From: Chrysomallon squamiferum
Taxonomy: Eukaryota > Mollusca > Gastropoda > Neomphalida > Peltospiridae
Assembly (NCBI GenBank): GCA_012295275.1
Contig: CM022675.1
Span: 7,075,832 to 7,139,831 of the forward strand
Reading direction: 5' to 3'
Length of the DNA: 64,000 nucleotides
Shown: one piece after another, positions 26,261-38,452 of the stretch
Numbering within the stretch: the first letter of the stretch is position 1
How the letters are laid out: each line of letters opens with the position of its first letter
The notes under the pieces: generated by a model
The model's input: only the letters and a program-made list of their open reading frames with translations
What the model was told of the DNA's origin: nothing
Databases searched by the model: none
Position numbers and translations under genes: made by a program

Positions 26261-26653
26261 CTACGCAGAAATTAGAGGCAGAAAATAAATACAGTCATTG
26301 TGAGGTGGACAAAATATTTATACTTTCACCAGCATGTTAATGCAAAGATAACACAAATGCTTCCTCAAGGCAGGGGGATGTGTGACATCAAGGACCCTGG
26401 ATTAATTGCTGTAATTAGTGATGATTAATTATCATTATTTACACTTCAAATGACCCAGTGTTTTCCATGTCCAAATAAAAAAATAAAAAAAACATGTGTC
26501 AGTTATGAATAATTATTTTCACCAATTGTTTATCATTTTATGTTTGTCTATCATGTTTTATTATTTGTTTTTAATACATTTTTTTACCTTTATTTGATTA
26601 TATATTAATTAATTAATACATTTTATTTTATTTTTATCTTTTTTGTATTTATT

Positions 26654-26658
<5 letters not shown>

Positions 26659-26695
<37 letters not shown>

Positions 26696-26795
26696 TTTTA
26701 ATTATTATTAATTTTTTTTACTTTGCTTTGCTGTACTGTACTGTACTGTACTGTACTGTACTGTACTTGTATTTTATTTTATTTTATTTTATTAT
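26659..26795. repeat. (TA)n, (ACTGT)n and (TTTTA)n tracts
   Basis: Three simple-sequence tracts lie in a row. The pentamer ACTGT is repeated about seven times perfectly at 26728-26767. Confidence 0.9.
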
Positions 26796-27140
26796 GGAAC
26801 AAACTATTTATTTAAGAACACAGTGTTAAATAAACAAGTAAAGGAAAACATTATTTTTTTTTTGGAGAAGATTCCCTATTGGTGACCTTAATATCTGACT
26901 CATGAGAAACTGACCTAAACACTAATTACCCTCATTTTTCTTTCTCTTTTAAACATGATTAATGTCCAACATTAAGATAATAGTTTTCTGTTATTTTTTT
27001 TTTTGTATGAAGTAATGCTTGTCTATATGTGTATGTATATTTATGTATGTATGTATGTATGCATGTATAGATATCAAAAAATTCATTTATTTAACAGAAT
27101 ATCCTAACTTTTGGCTCTTGCATATTTAACAGATATTTCT

Positions 27141-27143
<3 letters not shown>

Positions 27144-27177
<34 letters not shown>
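27144..27177. repeat. (CA)n tract
   Basis: An uninterrupted CA tract of about 34 nt. Confidence 0.95.
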
Positions 27178-27179
<2 letters not shown>

Positions 27180-27286
27180 ATTTTTCATTCTCAACATAAT
27201 TATACATAACAGATTATGATTAATGTGTAGCAACAGAATATGTTGCTTTTCTTGCCTCTGAGGACAGACCATCAGTTAGTCTGGTG

Positions 27287-27299
27287 AGGTCAAAGGTCG
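27287..27299 (+). promoter_or_regulatory. DR1-type nuclear receptor site (AGGTCA-A-AGGTCG)
   Basis: Two hexamer half-sites in direct repeat with one spacer base; one differs from AGGTCA at the last position. This spacing is the established type for HNF4/RXR-class dimers. It is intronic to gene A and of unknown use. Confidence 0.35.
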
Positions 27300-27978
27300 T
27301 GTCAAGTGACTTGGTGTGAAATACTTGCCATATTTATAACTATGCCCACAGTTAAGGCTATCCAGTTCCACTCTAAATTTATAAACTGACTTATGAAATA
27401 TAATGTGGAATTTTCCATTTAGGATTTTTTTTTTTTTTAGATGTTTTTAAAGTATTTTACATATCAGTGAATTCAGCTGTATTTAAAGACTTAAATCCAA
27501 AAATCACTGAGATGTAACAGATATACAGATAAATAATAAACAGACAATCTATATTTTATACATAAAAAAGACATTTTTGAATGAAGCTATAAACTGGTGG
27601 ACTGACTGCTCTTTCAATATAATGAATGTGTTGGGGCAAGAAACGAAAAAAAAAAACAAAAAAAAACACAAAACAGAAAAACAGATGAAAAAACCAATAA
27701 ATGGATAATTAGATGGTCCTGAATGGATGGATAAATGGAATGACTAGATGAAAATATGACTGTCAAGAATAACACAATTTCTGGTATCTCAAAATTTTTA
27801 CCAGCTTCCTGGTATTAAATTTTGTAATACAAGTAAAATAGTTTGGGTTGATTAACTGAAATCATTCACCTGAGACCACCTGTAGCTGTTGACAAACATG
27901 AAAAACACAGCTTGAAATGTAGAGGTCAAATCTTAGTATGAATCACTGGGTTAGATAATAAACACAAGTAATCCAATA

Positions 27979-28011
27979 TGACCTGGAATATACTTGACCT
28001 AACGCTGACCT
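27979..28011 (-). promoter_or_regulatory. DR5-type nuclear receptor site with an extra half-site
   Basis: TGACCT at 27995-28000 and TGACCT at 28006-28011 are separated by exactly five bases (AACGC). They form a perfect DR5 on the minus strand, the spacing typical of RAR/RXR. A third TGACCT lies at 27979-27984, and an AGGTCA at 27923-27928. Confidence 0.4.
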
Positions 28012-31000
28012 TATATTATTTTAAAATTAGGATACTTTGTTTTCTCAAAGTCATGACATATAAGTGTTCTTTATTTTGAGCCTAGTGATCCACCTTTGTT
28101 CTTATTGAATTGGTTTGATGGTTTTCAGATTATTTGCCCAGACTATATGATTATATTGTTTGAATTTTCAGTAGCCAGCATGTTTCAGTAATGATTTACT
28201 GACTTGATTTTGACTTTCTCACATGCTGAAAGAGATGGAAACAGAAACTGAGCCAATGATAGGCAATAACTGAACCCTTTTCTAAAACAACACCTTTTAC
28301 TTTGGATGATGAGGACAACAATTTTAACAACTGCTTTCATCCTGATATAACCAAAACTTTCCAGCATGATAAAGATTATGCCCATGGCTAGTATAAAATG
28401 CATAATAAAAAAACAAATCTTCACAGCCACCTTTTACTTTGAATGGGGAAATGAATGATGTCTGGCCTGCTTGTACTTTCTTTTGATGGAAGCATACAGT
28501 TTACTTTGAATGATAAACTCAACTTCTGCTTTTATCATGACATAATTACAACTATCTGGTGACACAGAGATCGTGACCATGAATACATAATAAAAATCAT
28601 CTTACTATATTTTTTTTACTCTGATTGTTGAAATTAACCATATCAAGGAAAGTCAAATACTGAGTCCATAAACTTGAAATAATACCATCTAAATTTTATA
28701 TTTACTTTATACTTGTCACAGGTGACACTTTATGCTGAAGTTAAAGATTTTCTGCATCACACAGTTAAACATTCTTCGAACAGAAACATGCTTAAAATAA
28801 TATTTTTTAATTTTTGATGTTTTTTAAACTTTTCTTTATTATACATATGAAATATGAATAAAGAAATGCTGTTTAATGATATTTTAGTTTGTACTATGTA
28901 ACTGGTACTGAATGAAAAAAATTAAACTTAGTAAAAGTGAATGTGCCTAAGAGAATTATGTTTGTCTGCTTTGAAATATTGGGGTCTGTTTATAACAGGG
29001 TCAAGTCAAATGACACGAAACTTGACATTAATAGGATAAAATTACACTGACAGCCTATTTTTCTTTCTTAAAGGCAAATTATAATTACAGCTTTGTTTTG
29101 TTATACTGAGTCCTGGTTACTGGGATCAAATCCTGTTATGAATGAAGTCTGCATACATAAATTATTTACAAAAAAGAAATCCTTTGATGTCATATTCTTT
29201 TTTAAGGTAAAAAAAACAAAACAAAAAATGAAAAACATAAATACCCCCCCAACAAAATACCCCCCAAAAACCCAAACAAAACAAAAAATAACAATGTGCA
29301 AAAAAGAAAGAAAAAACCCCAAACAAATACAGGAAAAGACAATAGGAAATCAACCCCAAAAAACAACAATAACAACATATGCATAGATATTATTATAATA
29401 CAGATATTTGTATTGACATGAAACAGACAGAAATACACCCCAGAGGGTATGTCCTGCAAGGTCAAACACTTCCCTGACAGGACAACCTTAAAAGATCAAA
29501 TCTTTACTTCATGTCAACATTCCACATGAAGTCAAATGACATGTTTGAATTTTATACAACATATTATTATAAAAATATGTTCTGTAAATGTATAATATAT
29601 GAACCGTACTTTAAATAAAGTTTAATTTTTAATTATTCTGTCAACCATTAGCCAAAGCTAAGAACTTTTGCTGTTAGTATTATTCCCGTTACTGCTTGTA
29701 CTTGTGAAATCAAATGTTATTTTGAACTTTACAACACATATTACTCGATCAGAAATAAAACAAACATTATAAATTTATATAAAAAACAAAAACTGGTCTG
29801 AAGTTACTGCCATAAAAAGTATAAGTTGTGTTCTGTATATCAAGTCATAAAAATATTTAAAAGTTATCTCAGGTTGTTATTCTACTCTACAGAAAGTCAA
29901 TAGCAGAGTTATCACAAGGGTTACTGGTTCAGTACTCATCAGTACTGTTCATAATTACTGGCCAACATTCAAAAGTGGTTATATTTGAGATATCATTAAA
30001 TCCTCTTTGTTTTTGGGGTGTTTTTTTTTTTAAATTTTTTTACTGAATTTATAAAAAATAAAAATTAAAATAAAAACACTGACAAAAATCATTCATTTTA
30101 ACTTTTTAAAATTTTTAAACTAATACTAACAAAAAAATGTCATTTTGGCTGGTTTAGTATGTATTTTATGTGTGCATTTATAGTGAACAATAATGTTGTT
30201 CTAAAACAGTTAATTTTTTTTATTTTTGTTTATTTTTTTATTTTACTGAGTTATTGATTTGATTTGATTTGATTTAATTTTTGTTCTTAATCTTTTGTCA
30301 CTTCTATATTGCAGCTTTTATATAATAATTTATCTTAACACTTTTTCTCTGCTAGTCAGTTACAATCTACAGTTATAGGTAAAACAAAATTGCTAAAGAC
30401 CAAAAACAAAACACAAAAATGTAAAATATTTACTGTTAACCTGCTAAAGGAATATTATATGCAGGAAGTTGACACAAAATGAACAACACATAAAAAGGGG
30501 TAATAATAATAAAAGAAAGAAAACAACATTATAAAGGTACACTACAGAGCAAATAAGCCTTTAAAAATAGATATATATATAATTCTTGTTACAACTTGTA
30601 TCAGTGACCTAAGGTGATATATATTTCAGTTTGTGTGTGTGTGTGTGTGTTTTTAAAATGTCTATGACTCTGTGAATGTATTTATTGATATTTTTTAGTG
30701 TGACTATGGATATTTCATTTATCTGCTAGTGCATGCATTTATCTGTTTATAAACTTTTAATATAAAAATTGTTTATTTCACATAAATATTTGGCATATGA
30801 TTTAAATCCACAAATAATGCAAAAATTATTTTCATTAAAATTAGATCAACAATAATAATGCTGCATATGACAAATATTTTATAAAAATATGATCTCAACC
30901 TTATCATCGTAAAAATACTATTATACTATAAATTATATTATTAATATTATCAGTGTCATTCCATTTTTGGAATATTATTCAGACATTCACAGACATTATA

Positions 31001-31244
31001 TATAAAATAAATGGATAATATAGTATTTTCAATAAACAGACGTGAAACCCGCCCCCTTTAGTTATAACCATTAAAGCTATACCGTAATATGTAAACAAAA
31101 ACAAACGTAAAGTCAGAAAAGGGCAGACGACAAAATGAATACAAATGCGTTCCCGGTAATAAATCAGTTTATACATAATTAAAGAACGTCTGCGATTAAT
31201 AATCATATTTCCTATCACACCCGGCATCATAACTGAAATCTCAC

Positions 31245-31430
31245 CTGTCTATTGCGGCCAACTGTCTTATCAGAACTGATAATCGAAGCAGGTAGACTCA
31301 AACCAGAAGCAAAATGTGATAAAATAACGGCACCCCTGAAGCGTGATAACTTTCCCTTGTCGAGACGGTGTCAACACAAATATTTCCGTCGACAAAAAGT
31401 TCCGGATGATCGGAAAATGCTACCCATATT
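31245..31430 (-). other. Gene A, predicted non-coding first exon
   Basis: This patch is less AT-rich and contains CpGs. It ends, in the minus direction, at a consensus donor GACAG|GTGAGA (exon edge at 31245). It lacks a long ATG frame, so it is probably 5' UTR spliced to the exon at 26040-26260. The transcription start is not determined; the upper limit given is approximate. The plus-strand frame 31252-31554 overlapping it has no splice support. Confidence 0.45.
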
Positions 31431-32348
31431 TTACATAACTGTAGCTGGTAATAATTATAGCATATATACATATTCGATACTATTGTGTATTGTATATTTG
31501 GCAATGTTTGCTTTAACACAAATGTGTATACGTATGTCCGTTCTTCGTGTTTGAATGTTTGTTCTGCTTCTGTTTCTATTGACGATATTTATTGTTAGAA
31601 TTCCTTTCCCTAAATTATCTGTAGATTTATAGAAGACATTTTCTTGGAATATTAGTAAGATATTTTATTTTATTTCAATTTTTTGGTAAATTGTAAAGAT
31701 ACATATACAAGTCGACGTCATTATTATCATTATCACTTGACCGACCAGTTACTATAACAGTTGATGTTCATTATTATCGTGTTATTATATATGCATATAT
31801 TACTTAAACTGTATCTAAAACGTATCAATAGAAAGAACAAATATAGCTTTCCTCTTCTGGTTTCTGACCTTTATTTCACTTAAAGATTTGATTTACATCA
31901 TTAACCGTTCAAATTTATACAAGCAAATCGAATGTCACTGTTATATAATACACAGTTACAGAGACTATCTTGAGTGCGAATACACTTAATATGTCTCTGG
32001 AAACCCAGAAGGGATTACAGTATAGTCCTTATTAGAATAGAGAAATAAAATAAATGAGACATAATCTAATACACCACCTACACAGTCTTAAAGCAAAACG
32101 TGTTTCGTCTAAATGTGGAGGAATTAAGGAAAAGATAAGAACCTGCCAGCATTGACTTCCGGTATTTTGACGTTTGCATAGTAATGAAAATGTATGTTGC
32201 TGTTTATATTACATAACTGTGTGATCGGCTTTGATGCTAAATTTGGCATAAAAGTCCGATCAAGATGAGAAGTAGAATATGAATAATATGTCCATTTTCG
32301 TTCTATGGCTATTGATAGCTACCTGAGACAATATGGCATGATTCTAAA
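31400..32348. promoter_or_regulatory. Head-to-head promoter interval of gene A and SH3BP5
   Basis: The first exons of two divergent genes are about 1 kb apart. ETS-type cores lie near each side: TTCCGG at 31400-31405 (reads CCGGAA toward gene A) and ACTTCCGG at 32155-32162 close to the SH3BP5 start. I see no convincing TATA box at a supported start site. Such ETS-containing, TATA-less divergent promoters are common for broadly expressed animal genes; activity here is inferred. Confidence 0.4.
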
Positions 32349-32459
32349 ATGGCGGATCATGAAATTTATGAAGATCGAATTGCTCTTGAACATGTCCGGC
32401 GACAGCTCTCAACGGATAGTGAAGATTTTCCCGATGAAGTTCTTGATCCAAGAATACAG
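32349..32459 (+). CDS. SH3BP5: SH3BP5 coding exon 1
   Basis: 37 codons (MADHEIYEDRIALEHV...), ending in phase 0 at ACAG|GTATGT. Acidic N-terminal lead before the coiled coil. Confidence 0.85.
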
Positions 32460-35400
32460 GTATGTTTTCTTCTTTTTGTTCTAGAATTGTAAGATTCATA
32501 TTCAGAGAGTTGAAAACGTCGATGTCATTGGGCTAACCGGACCATTTTAAACGAACCTGTGTCTACAACTGATAACAGTGACAAAGTGCCACAAGTGTTT
32601 TTATATATGTCTTTGATTGTATTTATCAGTTTGAAATTTTGTAGAAACATTACCCTTATTAAATCCTTATTATTTATTATTATTTTCTGAATAATATTAT
32701 TAAAGTTATATTTACTTGAATAAGTTGTATCTTGTCACAGAACTCTATGACCTTGTTCTCAGAATGAAATTTATGGATTTACCTTCTTAGAGAAGGATGA
32801 TTAAAAGAATATTTATTTATTTTAAAAATTAATTTGATTATTATTATTATTTTGCTAATATGCAGTCATCATACAGCAACAAAAATATCAATGTCCAACA
32901 TTATTTAGTATTCCACTGATCATCTCCTTTCATATGGTTTCTTAGTGGTGGTATATATAATATACACAATATCCCCCAGTTATCTTGTTTTCAGCTGATA
33001 TACTCACCGATTCATGGTTAACTAAATCGAAATAAAATTATATTAAATTTTAATTATTTTTTTCATCCAAGCCCACATAATTTCACATGTATTTAATGTA
33101 CACAATGAGAATAACAATTTCAAAGTTTATTATACCAACTTTGCTAAAAGACTACTTGTAAGTCTGGATATAATAATGACAAAGCTTTTGATTTCAATAT
33201 GGTAATTATTTTATCTTGTGTATTTTTTGGAGAAGACAGTGAAATTAATTAGTATATGTATATTTAATTTATTTGCAGACTGAATTGGAGAAACTGAATA
33301 AGGCATCAGAAGAGATCAACAGATTGGAACTTGAACTAGATGTAAGTTTATATCATAGTGTAAAATTAAAATAAAATAAGTATTTATTTTAACTTAAGAA
33401 ATAAAATTATTAGAATTATATTTTAAATGTTCCAAATTGTTAATAATTTTAGGATTTAAAAATGATTTATTAATGACATAAAATTAAAGTATGTTAAATA
33501 TTATAAAATTATGTTTCACAATAATATTTATAAACCATCTTCTGTTTGTTGCTGATAAATATATAACTGCACAATTTCTTTTCACTTTACCATCATTAAA
33601 AAACAAAACATCCTTTTCCTAGTATCAGTGTATTAAAGCAACGTTAAAATGTTATTAACTTAATAAAAAAATAATAATGATACTAACACATATTACATGT
33701 GTATAATTAGTTCAATACAATAGGACACATTACATGAGAAAAAAATATATAAAATTTATAATATATATTTTTATTTATTCTAAGCTATAAATATTTTATA
33801 AAGAAAAGTTAATTTTAATATTTAAATTATGACTTAGGATGCACGAAGTAGTTTTCGACAGGCTTTGTCAGAATCGACACAGAAGCTCAATGCTCTTGCC
33901 AAGAAATTGGGTTCTTGTGTGGAGAAGGCTAGACCATACTATGATGCTAGGGTCAAAGCAAAAGAGGTAGTAATATCTACATCAATGGTTTCAAGATTTA
34001 GAATTTGTGAAATAAAACTGTTAAAAGATGGTAATGATTCTTGTAGCATCACGTTTAATGCATATGCATAAGTATACATACATATGTGTGTAAAGATATG
34101 TATTTTTTAAATTTATTTTTTTAATATAATTAAATAATAAATAGTTTTATACATCAAAAATATTTGTAAATTTTATCTAAAAATTCAGAATTTTCTTAGA
34201 AAGTTAAGATTACAAATTTCATAAAAGCATTGGTATATCATTCAGAGATATTTGTTGATTTTAGCAATAATTATAACACATAAATTTTCTCTTGCAGCAA
34301 GGATAATAATAAAACACATATACTGTATATACTAAATACAGTGCAAACAATTACATGTTTTTATAACTTTTTTTCTTTCATTAGATTCACATGGAAAGCC
34401 AGAAGGTGGCGCTGCGATATGAACGTGCCTGTAGCATGCATGAAGCTGCCAAGGAAATGGTACAACTTGCAGAACAAGGATATATGGATCGTCAACAGAT
34501 ATCTGATCCCGCATGGCAAGAAATGCTTAACCATGCAACAATGAAGGTTGGTATAAATTAAAATAAAAAACCCCCATAATCTCTTAATCAAAATATATGG
34601 AAGGAGATGTGTGTTTTGGATTTCATAATTTTTTTGATTTAGGATTTATTAGGACATGACCTGAGAACAGGATCTGTCTAAACACATATTCCATTTATAA
34701 TTCATTTACAGCTTATGCAAATAGTTTGCATGATTTTTTTTTACATTTGATTTTTTATAGTTTTCTTCATGAAAAACAAATACAGTTGGTATATACAAAA
34801 CGATCCAAAATCTGTAAGATACCACCATTTTGTTTAGGTTCCACAGGCTGCATGTCATGTTTTGGCTGACCAAAGATGCTGAAATATATATATATATATA
34901 TTTTTATCTGTTTTAATCTAGTGTATGTCTTGGCAAAGGTTTGATTTTATACAATATATATTGTGCAGAATAAATAAATAAATGTATTTTATATTTTCTT
35001 TTCATGTAACTTTTCTGTTGCATAGAACTAATTACATGCTTAAAGTTTGTGTTATTATTATTATTATTATTTTGTTTAATTTAATATAATTGTTTTACAA
35101 AATAATTATAAAAGTTGACTAAGATACAGCATGCAACAACAGTTTCTTGAAAAGCATTTAAACTTTTATCAGTATTAACAAATATATTATTATTGAAAAG
35201 ATTAATTAAAATATATTTAATATTAAATGAACAAAATATATATATTTATATACATGCACTTTACTAAATATGAAAATAAAAATGTTTCTTTTAAAATAGA
35301 CACTCATATCATTAATAAAAAATAAAAAATATGAATTTAAAAAATATAGTTATATTATTAAATATAAATTTTCTTTCACTTAAATTAATAAATATTAAAT

Positions 35401-36241
35401 AAAAATGTTTGTTTTAAAAATATACCCAAACATCTTTTAATAATACATAAAAAAAATTCTTTTTAAATATATGACCTAAAATTGTTAAATATAAAACACA
35501 AATCTTCATTTTAAAACTGTATTTTAATATTATTAAATGTAAACTCAAAATGTTTCTATTTAAGATATTCACTCAAATTAATAAATTTTAAAGATAAATA
35601 TAGCTTTCAAAAATATACTCTGACATTAATTAAATATAATCATTTAAAAAAAATATATATATGTTTTAACTGTTTAAAAAAATTAATTAATTTTATTAAT
35701 TAATATAATAATTAAATTTCAGGTGAATGAGGCTGAAAAAGAGAGAAATGAAAGTGAAACTGAACATGAGAAGATCACACAGATGTTCAAACTAGCTGAA
35801 GAAAGAGTCCAGTTTTTGCAGCGAGATCTCAAACGAGCAATAGCAAAATCAAAGTGAGGAACAAACCAAATTCAGTTTTAACTCAGACCTTTGGGTTTGA
35901 ACTCCAGTTTTTAATGCATGTATCTAAATATTTTATTAGTGAGTTCAGCTTGTGTTTATGTTGTCAAGCTTTGCCAATTTCTTTGCATACACCAACCAAA
36001 AATCCCTGTAATGTTTTTATTAATCTTAAGAATCATAAACTTTGAACTTTTTTTTATTTATTAATGAAAGCAAGGGAAATAATTTAAATCCAAGGGAGAT
36101 AACTGATTAGGTTAAAGTTACGTACACTTCAATTCATTTATTAATTTTGGGATAGATTATGTTTATTACTATCTTCTTTATTTTTCCTTTTTTTTTTTTA
36201 ATTTACCCTTTAATTGCAGTTTTATCTTTATTTATTTTTTA

Positions 36242-36273
<32 letters not shown>

Positions 36274-36654
36274 AAAACTTTTTTGGTTTCTATCATAGCT
36301 TGTCAACACGCAGAAGTCTTCTTCAGCTAAGTAGCATTGCGAATCAGCACTGGTTAGAGTGTTTGTAAGTACATAGTGTCCCAAAGCAAGGGCTTTCTGC
36401 TTGTTATTCCAAAACCTCACCCTTCTCGAAAATAGTCTGGTGCACTCTTCTCTTAATAAAATTATTCAGGGATGGATATCTTGCAATTTAATGCAGAATT
36501 CTGTTCTTGGTTATTTCGATTTTTTTTTGGAAATTTATTTGGTTATTAATATAAGTGGAATGAATCTAAGAAAGGCTTTGGTTTCACATTCAGCTGGCAA
36601 AGGAATTTTAGAAAGAAAATTCTTGAATTCAGTCTCATGCACTTTTTCTTTTAT

Positions 36655-36691
<37 letters not shown>

Positions 36692-36695
36692 TTTC

Positions 36696-36753
<58 letters not shown>

Positions 36754-38418
36754 GAAATCTTGGTTGTTTGGTTTATATCAAATACATTTATGGATCATTA
36801 TAAAGTTTTGTTTCAATTTCTATTTTATTATTTTAGTTCTAAAATTTTTAATGTTTATTATTATTTTATTTTATTATTTTAAAATATTTATTATATATTT
36901 TAGTTTTTACATTTTTTTTTCCTCTGTAATAGATTTGGAGGTAAAATACTTTTAATCATAGTATAAGTTTAATGATTTTTCTCAAAACAAGTTTAATATT
37001 AAGAGGAAAAGTTGTTGTTTTTTAAAAAATATTTTGTATGTTATAATATTTAATCCATCCTAATTAAAATGTTCAAGTTAAAAGCTGTTTTGTTTTTAAA
37101 AATACTTTTTTTTTTTATATATAATTAATTTTTGTTTATTTATATATTTATTTTTATTCATTTTTTATATTATTATTTTTTTTTTTTTTTTTTTTTTATC
37201 TTTTGGTTTGGATACATCTTTTTTTTTTTTTTATATTGTTTATTTTTTTTTTATTCAGTTTATTTTTTGTTAAAATCTAATTTTTCCCCATTGTTAAAAT
37301 AATTTAATACAAGCTTCATAGCTGTTTGACTTTGGGACATTGTGTTGCTTTATGTAGTTTTTGCCATGCCAGTAGAACTTTTTGTCATAATGTATAAATT
37401 AGATTCTATTTTCAACAAGTGTATTTTTATTAAAACTTCTTTCTCTTGTTTATATTTTTGTTGGTGTCACACAAAATATATGTAACTGTAATAATCAGTG
37501 CATGCTAAATGTCTTTAAAGTACATTTTTCAACATACAAACTTTTTTCTTTTTTTGTCATGTTTATACAGTAATTATTAAAATGTAAAGTGTCAGACAAA
37601 TATTAATTCTTCCTTTTTGTTTTCAGAAATTAAAATAATTAATATAAAGTATTTTCATTTTAGATGACAGATATGTCGTTTCCAAAGAATGTTTCTTAGT
37701 AATTTCCACCACCTCCACCCCCATACCCAAAGCCCCCCAAAAGTTTTAAATGTTTTAAAAAGAGAATCACAATGTAGAATTTTTCCATTCTTTTTAAAAT
37801 TTTAATATATCATGTTATTTTTTATAATCTGTTTAAAAATAATTTTTGTTAATTGAGATGACATATATGAATATATAGTTCAGCTTTAGGTATTACTACT
37901 GTATAAATTACATAATATTACAAATATTTTGTTTAAATTAATCTGATATCATAATAATAATATTAACAATAATAAGTTTTAAAAATTAATAATTAAACAA
38001 ATGCATTGTCAAATTACCATCATGTTTATTTTATTATCTTCTCAAGAATGTAGTGTATTTTCAACTGGTATGTTTCCACGGTTATTGGAATGCTACTTAT
38101 TCATCGCATTATTTTCATGCATGTAAAAACTTTCATGTATTTGTTTGTTTATTTCTGTCCCTGTTTTCATCTTTTGTTGACATGCATTGGTTAGATCTCT
38201 GCATGAAATGACGACTGGTACTTTCTTTATTATTTGTTTTTAATATCTTAACTTTTAAATTATATTTTTAAATAAATTAAATTAACGTCAGTGTAAAATA
38301 TTTTTGAAACAATACATCAGTTATTGATTGCATGTTCTGGCATGAAATGGTTGGTTTTGCTCACAGAACATAATTTTTAATGTTTAGTTTATATTTGTGA
38401 AATGGGGTAAGGCAAATT

Positions 38419-38452
<34 letters not shown>

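Larger units (their letters stand above)
26261..31244. other. Gene A intron 1 (~5 kb)
   Basis: Between the acceptor of exon 2 and the donor of the predicted first exon. It contains TA (26659-26693), ACTGT pentamer (26728-26767), TTTTA (26772-26795), TATG (27036-27067) and CA (27144-27177) tracts, a region of nuclear-receptor half-sites (27.28-28.01 kb), and otherwise unique AT-rich DNA. Open frames at 28185-28430 and 29093-29465 have no exon borders. Confidence 0.45.

Noticed and set aside
31252-31554. Plus-strand 100-codon frame in the promoter interval
   Set aside because: It overlaps the predicted non-coding first exon of gene A on the other strand; its composition and lack of exon borders do not support coding.
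36401-36882. Phe-rich frames on the plus strand
   Set aside because: Translation of poly-T tracts in an SH3BP5 intron.
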